Assembly (NCBI GenBank): GCA_943704525.1
Contig: CALSCQ010002164.1
Location: 1 to 50,000, forward strand
DNA length: 50,000 bases
From: Pigoraptor vietnamica
Taxonomy: Eukaryota > Opisthokonta > Filasterea
Reading direction: 5' to 3'
Below are positions 1-16,325 of this stretch, piece by piece. The position numbers and the translations under genes were made by a program. The notes under the pieces are model-generated. The model was not told where the DNA came from. It saw only the letters and a list, made by a program, of their open reading frames with translations, and ran no database searches. Each line of letters starts with the position of its first letter. Position 1 is the first letter of the stretch.

Positions 1-15
1 ACGCTCTTCCGATCT
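1..15. other. Illumina adapter remnant at contig end
   Basis: The first 15 bases, ACGCTCTTCCGATCT, are identical to the 3' end of the standard Illumina TruSeq/paired-end adapter. The stop codon of the first gene lies only 8 bases further in, so genomic sequence starts around base 16. This is a library artefact, not biology. Confidence 0.95.
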
Positions 16-22
16 GGGGGAC

Positions 23-1938
23 TCATGTCTTTGTGGCGGGCCTAACGTTGGTAGCGTCGAGCGCTTGCCGCAGTCGCCGGCCCTGCTCGTCCACAAGCTC
101 AGACAGCGCGCGCAATTCCGCCAAACTCGCGCCTCCCTTTGCCTCCAGGCGCCTAAGCTCGCCGAGGACGCGGTTGTGCGCCTGCACGGCGTCTTCGAGC
201 CGGGTGCGCGCATCGGTCAGTTGCGCGTCGCGGTTTGGCCGCACCTTCTCGCTGCTGGAGCGCCCGAACATGTAGCCCGCGTTCTTTTCGGGCTTGCGCT
301 GGCCGAAACGCATTTCCAGCACGTCCGACGACGCCCCCTTGCGCGAGAGCACGCCCACCTGCGACGGTGACGACTGCACCGTGTGGAGGGCCACGAGCGA
401 GTCGACCGAGTGCGCCGGTGACACGCGGGCCTTGGCGTGCGACGGCGGCCCCAGCCCAATTGACGCGAGGCTGTCTGCGCTGCCGGTGCTGTCCACGCTG
501 CCCGTGTCCTCAAAGTCCGCCGAGCGCGACCGCTCGTGCGCGACCGTCGCGTCCTCCGAAATCGACGCCTGCGACGGCGCCACCGAGATTGTGCCGAGCG
601 ACTGGTGGTGAACCATCTTGGGCTCGGCCTTGTCCTCCTTCTTCTTCGACCCAGACGCGAACATCTTGAGCGACTTGAGCATCTCGGCGGCAATGTTGCC
701 GCTGTTTGCGCCACCGCCTCCAGAGCCGCCGCTCGCGCCAATGTCCGTGAGGTCGCTGGACGATTGCGAAAGACCGAATCGGCTCGTGATGCTGAGTGAC
801 TGCGACTGCTTGTGCTTGCCGCGCCGCGACGCGCTCGGCGTGAGCATGGCCTCAGTGGCCGCCGTGGGCGCGCCGAGCATCCCCGCGGACGACCCTCCCA
901 GGCCCTTGAGGGCGTCGGCGTTCGGCCGCGTCGAGGAAGCCTCCGACGGCGGCGCGGACTGCAGGATGCGCATGTCAGCATCTGTGCGACCATCACGAAT
1001 GGGCGCTCTCTCGCACGGGGGAACACTCACATTGTGTGCATCTTGGTCGAAGTCCAAGCTGCCCTCCTGCACGCAGAATGAAGAAAGGGTGTGAGTGCGC
1101 TACTACGCGGAAGTGGAACAGAGCACAGGCGAAACAGGTTGGTAGTTTGCCCGCTGAACGAGCGGCGCCACGCACCCCCGTGAGGCCTCGTCGCTCTTCC
1201 TTGGGCTCTCGCTCGAGCGAGAGGGCGTAGTTTTCGCCCTCCCCCTTGTACGAGAGATTGGCGAGGTAGTCGCGGAGAGCGAAGATGGACGTGAATGCGT
1301 AGGGGATGCGGTAGCTGCGGATCTGGTCGTACACCTCCTCGCTCTGCAATTCCGTGGGCACGGCACGTGAGACACAGCCTCCAGCAACAGGGACGGAGGG
1401 GCGCACGGGCATATGCACGCACCTTCTGCATCTTGACATCCGGTGAGTTTGAAAAGGCCGTGTGCACGTACACGAGGTCCGTCAGTAGCACGCCTGGGCG
1501 ACAGGGTAGGGTAAGTGCGTCGCATCGCTAGTGCGTGTCAAAACCAGCTGCGCACATGGGGTACCAGGGACGGCAAACAGCAGCGCGGATTGCCACGGCA
1601 TCGGTCGCGAGGCGCACCTAGGAACGGAATGCACGGCACTGGCGCCTTGAGCTTCGCGAGCTCCGCCAGTGTTTCGCGAAAGTGGGCCGAGTTCGATTCC
1701 TCCGACATTAGTGCGCTAAACTCGTCAAACGAGGAGCGCGCCTTCGACGACACAAGCTGTGTGGCGTTAAGGGAGTTGGACAACGGTAGGCGCACGGCAG
1801 CACTCGGACGACACGAGCCATTTTGTGACTTGGGAATACGAATGACTCAACGTCCAACACAAGCGCACACACCCGCGCACACGCACACACGCGCGCGGGC
1901 ACACACAAACACACACACACAAACACACACACACATAA

Positions 1939-1969
<31 letters not shown>

Positions 1970-1988
1970 AACACACACACACATAAAC

Positions 1989-2021
<33 letters not shown>

Positions 2022-2430
2022 AACACACAAACACAACAAACACAACAAACTCACAAACACACAAACACACAAATTTACCAACGATCACACGCAGGACTCA
2101 CCGCCCAAGTGCGCTTCAGCCGGAACACCGGCGTGGATTGCAGGCCGGCTACAATTGCCTTGAGGGCATTGTAGTTGCGCAGCTCGCGGCAGTGCTGTAA
2201 CAACGGAGCAGAAATGAGCAGACTTGGGGGCACGTCGAATCACGCCAACCCGGCTATTGTTCACCAGCAGAATTAGAGGGACTGAGGGAAGAGAGACCCA
2301 CCGATGCGATTTTGACAAAGTGCTGGATGACAAGGGCGCGCTCCTTGGGCGTGGGCTTCTTGAGGCACTCGGTCATCACGTGGAGCGTCACCTGGGGGAT
2401 TGAGCCGGGCCGTCAGACCGACTACACGCA

Positions 2431-2511
<81 letters not shown>

Positions 2512-2842
2512 ACACGCGCGCGCGCCAACAAATAAACAGCGCCGTGACACTCACGGCATTGAATCTGTTGATGAACCGCATGATGTTGGGCGCCACCTCG
2601 GCCTTGTCCTTCTTCGTCCAGAGCACAAGCACGCACTCGTCGCGGGTGATGGCATTGTACAGCCGCGAATCAATGAGCGTGATTTCCTCCGCAACGTCCC
2701 TCGCCCCGAGCATCGTTATGTCCACCTGCAACTCCGCATAAAACTGCACAAAAGGCAATAGACAATCAGGACAGCGGCACGACACATACACGCACACACG
2801 CACACACGCACACACACACACACACACACGCATGCACGCACG

Positions 2843-2888
<46 letters not shown>

Positions 2889-2938
2889 TGCACGCACGCA
2901 CACACGCACACACACACACACACACACACGCATGCACG

Positions 2939-2973
<35 letters not shown>

Positions 2974-4612
2974 CACTGGCCATCCACCGCACCTTCGAGT
3001 CGTGAAGGGCGCTGCGGAACTGCGTAAGGGCGTCGTAGGCGAGGTCTTCCGTGATGCGCTCGACACCGTTTCGCTCGTACGTCTTGAGCGTCTGCTGGAA
3101 GACGCTCTGGAGGTCCTCGATGGGCACCACGTTGACTTTGATCAACTTCTCCGCCTTATCAATGAGCCACGTGACGTAGATTTCGAGCACACTGCGCAGG
3201 CAGGTGCGTGAGTGCCCGCAATGTAATACAAACACACACACACACACACACGCACACACACGGGGCACATTGAGTGCCCACCTGCGATACGCGCTTGTTT
3301 GTGGCAGACGGGAGACCTCGAGCTCAAGCCGCTTGCGCACAAACAACAGGCTCGATGGCGTGACGCGCTGCATCAACAAACGGAGAACCAGTTAGGCACA
3401 GGGGGCACTCGCATCATCACAGCACACGCAGCCATGTCCCCGCGACCCACCGCCGTCTTGTCAAAGACACTCGAGTCGGTCGGCCTGGCGAACAAGACAG
3501 GCACCATTAGGGACATCGCACAGGCCACAAGCGCAGTCCCACAAAACGTTACGCAAAGTCGCGCACGGCAACGCAAGCAAGTCGCGAGAAACCCACTGCA
3601 CGTTAATCGGCCCCGAGATGTTGGGGCGGCTGCTGTCTGACGCGCTGGTGTCGCGGCACTTCGGTTTTGCGAAGACGACGCACGCGCCGTGAACAATGTA
3701 GCCGCACGCTGCCAGCAAAGCAAATTCAAATTTCAGCCTCACGGACACACAGCGGCACTTCGGCACGCGCCACACAACGGCCCATGCACACACACAGCGC
3801 CACCACGCGCGCCCACCGCCGCACTTGACGCCGAGGTGGTTCTTGCCCCACGAGAGCACCGTTTTGTCGCACACGGCGCAGAGTGACGGAAAAACGTCCT
3901 GGTACGACGCAAAGCAGTGCACCGTCGCCGGCGTCAGCTTGTACTTTGGCACAACCCCCTTTCCCTGCGGGTCCTCGGAACGCGCACCGCCCGCCCCACC
4001 CGCCGCCCCCGCGCTCCCACCCTCCGCCGAATCTGCCGCCGCGCCGCCGTCGCTGAACTGCTCGGCGATCTCCTTGAGCGACTCCGAGTCCACAGTCAGC
4101 GAGTGCGCGCGCTTCTTCTTCGGGCCCTTCAGCGAGCCCTTTGGAGTGAGACGCGGCACCGGCTCTGTCTTCCCCGGGGGAATCCAGTAGCCCTCCGGCA
4201 CCGCGACGGGCGCAGCGGGCGCAGGGGCGGCGTGGCCGTCCTCGGATAGCGTGGGCAGCTGGCGCGACACCATTTCGCTGTGGAACACCGAGTGGTCTGA
4301 AGAGCAGCAGACGTCAGTGAAGCATACGGAGCAATCGAGCACGTACACCCCCCCACACACAAACACTCAAGCCGATCACTCGCACACCGCACACCACGTA
4401 CCAGGTCGCCGCTGTTTTGAGTCCTCTGCGGCGGCACTGTCAGCAGCCGGCGCAGTCGCAGGCGCAGGCGCCACTTCCACAGACTCCTCGCCGGAGAGCG
4501 CGCCGTCGTCCTCGGGCGTGACCGGCCTGTCGTCCCCATCATCGCCCTCGCTCGCCCGACACACGCGGATGGTCGGCGGGGGTCCGCGCAGGGACCCCTG
4601 GCGCGAGTCCAT
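23..4612 (-). CDS. C1 domain-containing Ras guanine nucleotide exchange factor
   Basis: Predicted 947-residue Ras-family GEF, which would load GTP on a small GTPase at a membrane. Model in transcription order: 4402-4612, 3817-4296, 3597-3708, 3451-3484, 3282-3367, 2993-3191, 2555-2743, 2302-2391, 2102-2194, 1618-1756, 1423-1493, 1176-1343, 1031-1066, 23-958. After a low-complexity N-terminus comes a C1 zinc finger with H-X12-C-X2-C, C-G-A-C, H-X2-C and X7-C; the C-G-A-C pair is created exactly by joining exons 2 and 3. The exon at 2993-3191 is helical and may be a RasGEF-N region. The catalytic domain shows [59 protein letters not shown] and [10 protein letters not shown], all typical of Cdc25-type GEFs. 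The tail is Ser-rich with a terminal coiled coil. RasGRP carries its C1 C-terminally, so the domain order here is unusual. The substrate GTPase is unknown. Confidence 0.9.
1859..2076. repeat. CA/GT microsatellite in RasGEF intron
   Basis: Long imperfect (CA)n tract with interspersed AAACAC units, inside the intron between the exons at 2102-2194 and 1618-1756. It reads (GT)n on the sense strand of the gene. Confidence 0.95.
2422..2524. repeat. CA/GT and CGCA microsatellite in RasGEF intron
   Basis: Tract of CGCA units running into (CA)n, lying in the intron between the exons at 2555-2743 and 2302-2391. The sense strand of the gene reads (GT)n. Confidence 0.95.
2785..2970. repeat. Compound CA / CGCATGCA microsatellite in RasGEF intron
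   Basis: Alternating blocks of (CA)n and CGCATGCACGCACGCA motifs fill nearly all of the intron between the exons at 2993-3191 and 2555-2743. The sense strand is (GT)n-rich. Alternating purine-pyrimidine DNA of this kind can adopt Z-form. Confidence 0.95.
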
Positions 4613-5652
4613 GCCGCGCGCCGCTCCTCCCGCCGGGCTCAGGCAGGAGCGCGCATGGGTCGGTGAGAGGAAAGGGCTCTCAGAACATCACGGTCGCTTC
4701 GTATGCTACCGCCCGACGAAATAATGGGTCAAGTGGGGTCGATCGCCCTAATTGGGCCTGCGCAGCGCCGAGATGCGCGACGTGTGCGTGTGTGTATGTC
4801 GTGTGTGTGTTAGAGCATGCGCATGCCCGTGCTTGTGATTCGGCGTGCGTCGCAAGTCGCACAAGGCAACAGCCACGCCCCAGATGAAAGCAGTGACGCA
4901 CGGGCGCAATTCGAACGGCGAGTAATAATGACACGTGCGGGCGAGTGTGCGTGCGCGAGTGCGTCAGAGCGTGTCAGCATGCGCTCTTGTGCGTGTACGT
5001 GGGCGTGCGTTGGGCCGTGAGAGTGTTCTCTCTCTGCGACAGCGACGCGTGTGCCCTCTTGGCGCAGGCCACAAACACACACTGCCGAGTATTTCGGGCA
5101 AGCTACTATCCACTGATATTGACATTTCCTGTTTATTTACGATTGTGCGAATAACGGCATCTTTTTCGCCACTCTCTCATTACTATGAATGGATGCCATA
5201 TATACTTAATTTGATCGTGCGCGGACATAAGCAAGCCGCACCATCTTCGCACACTGCTAGCAGTGACTCACACGGCCTGCTTCCCCCACCCTTCCCATCC
5301 CTCCCCACCTCTCCTCACACCTGTCCCACCTTGCCGCGCATGCGTTTGCACAGTGGGACACTCGACGTGCGTGCCGCGCGTGAGTTGGTCTTACACTGGC
5401 ACAGCCGCACAGCGATCCCCTGAAGTGGAGCGCTGTCACGTGACCAGCCGCGGTTTCTGGTTTGTGAGCTGGCAAGCGTTCACGGAATCGCCCTGTGCCA
5501 ACAGGAGGCTGTTATCAAACGCGCCCGTTGTGCGCGCAGGGGACGAAAGGGGCAGGCTGCAGTGAGGGCTGCATCATGCGCTGAGTGGGCGTCGTCCGCA
5601 CCACACTCTCCGTTTGGCCGCACTCGTCCGCTGTGCTGACGTGCGCAAGTGC
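4613..5652. promoter_or_regulatory. Divergent intergenic region RasGEF / Rab9, with AT-rich island and E-box palindrome
   Basis: About 1 kb separates the start codons of the two divergent genes and no gene was found in it. Bases about 5086-5230 are clearly AT-richer than the flanks, with TATATACTTAATTTG-like stretches. A perfect palindrome GTCACGTGAC lies at 5436-5445, about 210 bases upstream of the Rab9 ATG, and a further CACGTG core at 4932-4937. The E-box is a known bHLH(-Zip) site in eukaryotes; its use here is inferred. Confidence 0.55.
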
Positions 5653-6719
5653 ATGGCGCCCTCGCGGCGGGCGTCGCAGCCGGCGTCGTTGCTGAAGGTG
5701 GTCATCATTGGCGATGGCGCCGTGGGCAAGTCGAGCCTCATGCTGCGCTTCGTGCACGCCGAATACGACGCGTCGACGCCGCACACGATTGGCGTCGAGT
5801 TTCTGAACAAGGCCCTGTACGTCGGCGGCGAGGAGTTCATCCTGCAGATCTGGGACACGGCGGGGCAGGAGCGCTTTCGGAGCCTGCGCACGCCGTTCTA
5901 CCGGGGCGCGGACGTGTGCATGCTGGTGTTTGCGGTCGATGACCTCAAGTCCTTTGCGGCGCTGGACACGTGGAAGAAGGAGTTTTTGCACTATGCCGAC
6001 GGTGGGTACGGTAGCCTGTCGAGCCATGTACCCCCTTCGTGCGTGTCTCCATGACCCTGCGAGAGGAGCGTGCGAGTGTGTGTGTGTGTGTGTGTGTGTA
6101 GGCCCACTCTCGTCGTGTGTGTCCCCATGACCTTGCGAGAGGAGCGTGCGAGTGTGTAGACCCACTCTCGTCGTGCGTGTCTCCATGAATCTGCGAGAGG
6201 AGCGTGCGAGTGTGTGTGTGCAGGCCCACTCTCGTCGTGCGTGTCTCCATGAATCCGCGAGAGGAGCGTGCGAGTGTGTGTGTGTAGGCCCACTCTCGTC
6301 GTGTGTCCCCATGACCTTGCGAGAGGAGCGTGCGAGTGCGTAGGCCCCACTCTCGTCGTGCGTGTCTCCATGAATCCGCGAGAGGAGCGAGTGTGTGTGT
6401 GTCTACGATTGCCTGACGTGGCCACTGCGCAGTGCCGGAAGGGAGCGCCAGCGAATTCCCCTTCATCCTCATCGGTAACAAGATTGACCTGCCGGACCGC
6501 GCCGTCACAAAGGAGCAGGCGGAGGACTGGTGCGCCGCCAATGGGGGCATGCCGTACGTGGAGACGAGCGCGAAGGACGCGACCAACGTCGACGCCGCGT
6601 TTGCCGCCGTCGTGCGAAGGGTCAACCGGAACGACGACTTCGCGCCAGAGTACAACGACACTGTCGATCTCTCTGCGCCGCCGGCGGAGCCAGAGCCTCC
6701 AAAGCGGTGCGCGTGCTAG
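5653..6719 (+). CDS. RAB9: Rab9 family small GTPase
   Basis: Predicted 211-residue Rab GTPase in two exons, 5653-6001 and 6433-6719. In animals Rab9 acts on late endosomes in transport to the trans-Golgi network. Visible motifs are the P-loop GDGAVGKS (residues 20-27), the effector region TIGVEFLNKALYV, WDTAGQERFRSLRTPFYRG (switch II), NKID and ETSAKDATNV. GVEFLNK, SLRTPFYRG, WKKEF..YAD and SAKDATNV are characteristic of Rab9 rather than Rab7. The C-terminus CAC fits double geranylgeranylation of a CXC motif. I chose the ATG at 5653 because it is the first ATG in frame and gives a short N-terminus before the GTPase fold. The intron has a GTGGGT donor and holds a minisatellite. The 3' end lies about 200 bases from the convergent UBE3A stop codon. 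Confidence 0.95.
6044..6404. repeat. Minisatellite, about 60-bp unit, about six copies, in the Rab9 intron
   Basis: The unit contains CCATGAATCTGCGAGAGGAG, then GCGAGTGTG..., a short (GT)n and GGCCCACTCTCGTCGTG. About six copies of roughly 50-70 bp fill most of the intron. Copies differ mainly in (GT)n length and in a few substitutions. Confidence 0.93.
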
Positions 6720-6925
6720 AGTTTCCCGAGGGTCTGTCTGCTGATGTTGCGTGCGGCTGCTGTAACACGCGCGTGCGTGCGTTGGTGCAGTGTACATAGT
6801 GTTTCCTACTGCCCTGTGTTACTCTCACCGAACGCGCCCCAACTGGGAGGCGAGCAATGGGCACGCTCTTCATTGCCCCCGTATGCCACGTACGGTGACG
6901 ACGGCGCCCGCGCTGCCTTTATTGG

Positions 6926-12221
<5,296 letters not shown>

Positions 12222-12776
12222 CCTCTCGATGGAAGACGTGCTCACACACCGTGGGGAGAGAGAAAACGATAGAGTGCGGGTCGCTCACAGAGCGCCAAGG
12301 CAAGAATTATTGTTCCTGGCGGACGCTCGTGGCAGCATTGCGCACATGTATCGCAAGCGCAGAGTGCGCCGCGTGTGTTCTCAACGATCCCCCAATGCTC
12401 CTCGGCGAAAGTGGCCGCAAGTGGCCGTGCACGAGCGGCAGGGTGCGCACGAACGCCGCTCTCAGACGAAACGCCCCAAAAGAAGTTCGCCGAACACTCC
12501 TCAGACGGTGATATGTCAGCCAGGTTACCCTCGCGTAACGTGTTACTCACGACAACGGATAAAAAAAGTGCATTTCAAAACACGCGACACGCACGCGACG
12601 CAACGCACGCGACGACGCAGCAGCAATTGCAGGCTTGGTTCGACAGTCACACATAAGAAACCGCAAGCACGCGGGTCTTCAACGACGCACGCGCCCAAAC
12701 GCCACGGCGCTCACTTCAAACGCCAGTTCAAACGCCACGGCGCTCACTTCAAACGCCGGTCCAAACGCCACGGCGC
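12222..12776. other. Intergenic region upstream of UBE3A, downstream of NIPA
   Basis: No convincing gene was found. It should hold the UBE3A promoter and the NIPA 3' flank. A 33-bp tandem repeat lies at its NIPA end. Confidence 0.6.
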
Positions 12777-12780
12777 TCAG
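12696..12780. repeat. 33-bp tandem repeat running into the NIPA stop codon
   Basis: About 2.6 copies of a unit containing CAAACGCCACGGCGCTCACT, starting at about 12696, 12729 and 12762. The last partial copy overlaps the NIPA stop codon at 12777-12779, so the array forms the immediate 3' UTR. Confidence 0.88.
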
Positions 12781-14338
12781 TTCTTTGCCCCGCGCGACTG
12801 TCGGCGCGCATTGTCCGCGAGCACCGCCGTGAGCTGAAAATTGCTGTCATTCCCCGTCGCGCCCTCCTTCCTGCCGTCGAACACCGCAATCTCGACGTCG
12901 CCGTCGCTCTCGTTGCCCTCGTTGCGCAGCGGCGCGTACTCTCCTGGGGCGCCCCTCCCGAGCCCCGGCGGCATGTCACTCGACTGCTGCGAATTACCCG
13001 CCGACTGCCCCTCGGTGCCAAAGTCCTTCGTCGCGTGCAGCAGGTAGACGCCGCACATGATCGTGAAGAGGCCGCACAGCTGCGCGACGATGAGGTTGCC
13101 GCTTGCGTTGCTCCAGTCCTTGAAGAGAATCACCGACGCAATGATCGTGAGGACGGTGAACATGACGTAGTAGATGGGCGTGACGACGGCCGTGTTGAAA
13201 ATGTCGAGCGCCTTGTTGAGGTAGTTCATCTGCGTGACCACGCACACGGCCACCATCAGCGCAAAGACGTACGTCGCCGGCGACGAGAACTGGCTGTGGC
13301 CGGCGAACGTGAGGCGCAGCGCAATCCCGAGGCCCTTGCACGCCATGACCGACAGCGAGCCGACGAGCGAGCAGATCGAGAGATAGACGAGTATGTTCGT
13401 GCGTCCGTGCTTCGGCGCGACGAAGAACACGAGGAATGCGGACACGCACACGGCAAACACGGCGTAAACAATGAACCCTGCAGCAGAGCGCTCGCGGGTC
13501 AGCCTTTCGTCCTCAGCGCTGCGCACAGTCGTCGTTCACACCCGCGAGATGCACGCCACATGCGCACACGTGCCATGTACCGCGTGCTCACCTGGCTCCA
13601 GCATTTGCTTCGAAATCTGATCGACGCTCGACACATCCTGCTCGGTCGGCGCCTCCACGACAATCACCGTCGAGCCCAGAATGCAGACGAGGCACCCGAT
13701 CTTGCCAAAGGAATGCAGGCGCTCCTTGAGCAGCCACGATGCGAGAATGGCGCTGCACGGACACAGGGGTGAGCACAGGCGAAGCTGGACCGAAGCAAAG
13801 CGCAGCCGGTGACCTGCTCCTTTCTCAAACCCACCTGATGATGACACTCAAGGCGCCCAGTGGAGTGACAAGCACAGCGGGCGCATAGGCGTACGCCGAG
13901 AAGTTGGCGATTTCACCCAATATCACTGCAGTTGCAAAAAGCACTCGTGTGAGCGCGAGATCAAACCCACACGCACACACACGCACACGCGTGTCCTGTC
14001 CATATCCGCACAGTGAGTAACCCACTTGTGACCATTCCAGCCCACCAAAGGGGCTCCTTCAGATAGGCGTGTCCATCGGCGCCTGAAGATCGCGAAAAGT
14101 CACACGTGAGCCAAAGTTCAAAGTCACACCATGAGCCCAAATCCACGCCACAACGCAACTTAAACACACATAGATGCGAGTACCACTGCTCACCCGCGCG
14201 AGTGCCCGACTGGCTCGCCTTCCACAGCCCCTTTTTCTTAATGATGAAGCTTGCGCCAATGAACGCGCTTGAGCTCAGTGCAAGCGCAAGGCCCGTGGCG
14301 TTGGCCGACGTGAGAAACGTACTGTTGCTATCCGCCAT
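12777..14338 (-). CDS. NIPA: NIPA-family magnesium transporter
   Basis: Predicted 384-residue multi-pass membrane protein of the NIPA (DUF803) family, whose animal members import Mg2+ at plasma membrane or endosomes. Exons: 14194-14338, 14026-14082, 13835-13925, 13592-13752, 12777-13477. The start MADSNST is followed by LALALSSSAFIGASFIIKKKG, the family's first membrane helix. EPLWWAGMV, MILGEIANFSAYAYAPAVL, VTPLGALSVI, the loop with EAPTEQDVSSVDQI, a long run through VTQMNYLNKALDIFNTAVV, TPIYYVMFT and LCGLFTIMCGVYLLHATKD follow in family order, giving about nine helices. The cytosolic tail is hydrophilic and Ser/Gly-rich. All donors are GTGAGC or GTGGGT. Paralogue identity (NIPA1 to NIPA4 type) cannot be settled here. 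Confidence 0.93.
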
Positions 14339-15145
14339 CCGTGCGAGATGAACGCCCACGAACGCGCCCAAGGAAGCCCTTTCGTCGAATTGCCCGCAGC
14401 GCCTGATGTCGCAGCCAAAACGGTTCGATCGCGACGACAAACGCGCAAAACGGCTCAATCAGGCAGCCAAAGATGCACTGTCAGCTGTTTTCTTGCAAGC
14501 GCGAATCGGGGGCGATGTACGGTCGGCCAGCGCGGGCGACAACGGCTCGCGCCTCTCTCTGTCCCGTCCGTGTGTGTCTTCACTGTCAAGCGGCGATGGC
14601 GAGTGGAGACGTGGGATGTGCTTTAGACCGTGTGGGTTGCGGCGTGCGGGAAAATATGCACAGACCACGTCACGGCAAGCCCCGGCGTAATCGTGAGAGG
14701 ACAGGCGAGAGCTCGCAACGCAATCCGATTGGTTCGGCCCGAGGCTGAGTTTTAAGTACCGGGCCAATCGCGCTCTGCTTCCCTCGATGGCCATGTGGGA
14801 GCAGGGTCGGGCGCGCAACAGGCGGTGGGTGTTCGACTCGCGATGTCTGCATGCAGGAACCAGCGGAAACCGCTGCCATTTATCGAGCGGTTTTTTCCTT
14901 AGATGTCCTGCCAGAGTCGCTTGTATGGCCCATTGTTTGAGGCACCCATGGGCTTCTCGGTGTTCTGGGTGTTATAGGTAGTTGGGCCACATTCTGACGT
15001 GTGTGCTGAAAAAGCAGATGCAGATCCCTGACAAACGCAAGCGACGCTTTTTGGTTCCGTACGTAGTTTTTTTTTCACTCGCGCCACGCAAAACAACGGC
15101 CGCAGCAGACGCACTATTTGACATTGCCTTAATACAACACGGCCT
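14339..15145. other. Intergenic region, NIPA upstream / LAMTOR1 downstream
   Basis: No gene supported. It should contain the NIPA promoter; CCAAT-type pentamers are visible at about 14728 (GATTGGTTCGG) and 14762 (GCCAATCG). Short open frames here show no family resemblance. Confidence 0.5.
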
Positions 15146-16325
15146 TCAGACAGAGAAATTGACCACAAAGGCCTCAGAGGGAACGACAGCAATGCCCGTC
15201 GCACCCGCAGACGCGCCGGCAGCCGCTTCCGAGATCTGCGTGTCAAGGACCAATAAGAACCCACTAACAGGCGCTGCGAGACATTTGCCAGCAACAACAC
15301 GTGTCCTTGCACGCACGCACCAGGCGCAGGTCACCGGGCGCCACGGGGCGTGCGAGGGCGGAGAGCGGCTCGGTGCTTCGGTGTGGCAGACCAAACACAG
15401 CGGCCCCAACGCTCATGGACGTCTGGGACTCCGACACAATTTTGCTGCAACGCAACAACACGAGAATGAGACCACCTCCGAACGCAACGACCACAACGCA
15501 GAGTTGGACAGTACATCACACACCCGTATATCCGACTCCGGTCGACATAGTCCTTCTTCTTCAGTGCGCCGCTCGTGCGGAAGACGTCAATCATTGTCCT
15601 GCGAAGGCCGCGAAAATAAGCCGCGTCTTGTCGCGAAATCAGCGAAATCAACGCGCACTCACTTTGCCGTGCCGTGGAGAATGCTGCTCATCACGTCCTC
15701 CTCCTGTGTGCGTGAGAGAGAATACGCGCCCGATCCCACGCTCTGGCTCAGGCCATTGGCGCGCCTGCATATGCGGCACGCAGTGAGCACACGGCAACGC
15801 AAAATATGGCTCGGTCCCTTCAGTGACAGTAGTACGCCGCTTGTGTGTGTGCATGTTTGTGTGAGTGAGCAAATGTGTGTGTGTGTGCGCGCGCGTATGT
15901 GCAGTGTAGTGTGTGAGTGAGCGAATGTGTGTGTGTGTGTGTATGTGTTTATGTGTGTGCGTTTACGTGCGTCCCGCGAGTGCATGCACGCAAAATATGG
16001 GACGTCTGCGTGTTCGCCTGTTGCAAGTGTGTGATGCAGCCAACACCCACTTTGAATTTGTGCGTGGGCGCTGGTTGCTTGCAATGTTCACATTCGCAGT
16101 GTTTCGCACGGGGTCCGTGAGAAGGTGCGTGCGTTCTGTGGGAGCTGCCTGCTTGGAGACGGCGCATGTGCGTGCGTACGGTAATGAGAACGCAGAGAAC
16201 GCCGCCGTCCGGAGCACATAAAGCTAAAAAAACCACTGAAAAGACACCACGAAAACACCGACGTGGCGCACCTGCGTGGGGTTGTCGTCGGTTTCCTCGG
16301 CCTCGCGGCCGCAGCAGTTTCCCAT
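15146..16325 (-). CDS. LAMTOR1: Ragulator subunit LAMTOR1 (p18), lipid-anchored lysosomal scaffold
   Basis: Predicted 140-residue protein in five exons: 16272-16325, 15663-15742, 15524-15598, 15321-15444, 15146-15235. In animals LAMTOR1 anchors Ragulator and Rag GTPases, hence TORC1, on lysosomes. The N-terminus MGNCCGRE has Gly2 for myristoylation and Cys4/Cys5 for palmitoylation, as in human LAMTOR1. The core SLSRTQEEDVMSSILHGTAK followed by TMIDVF and KKDYVDRSRIYG lines up with the human segment that reads RTDEQALLSSIL then IIDV and YMDRARQY. The C-terminus ISEAAAGAS...EAFVVNFSV fits the terminal helix and strand. The intron 1 acceptor at 15743 was chosen because it restores phase; a missed small exon cannot be excluded. 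The human protein is about 20 residues longer. It lies head-to-head with CtIP. Confidence 0.85.
15838..15965. repeat. GT-rich low-complexity tract in LAMTOR1 intron 1
   Basis: Repeated TGTGTGTG and GTGAGTGAGC motifs on the plus strand, so the sense strand of LAMTOR1 reads CA. This is one of the few introns here with the opposite dinucleotide polarity. Confidence 0.85.

Noticed and set aside
6044-6404. Arg/Glu/Ser-rich open frames over the Rab9 intron repeat
   Set aside because: They arise from the ~60-bp minisatellite; the Rab9 reading joins exactly across this interval as an intron.
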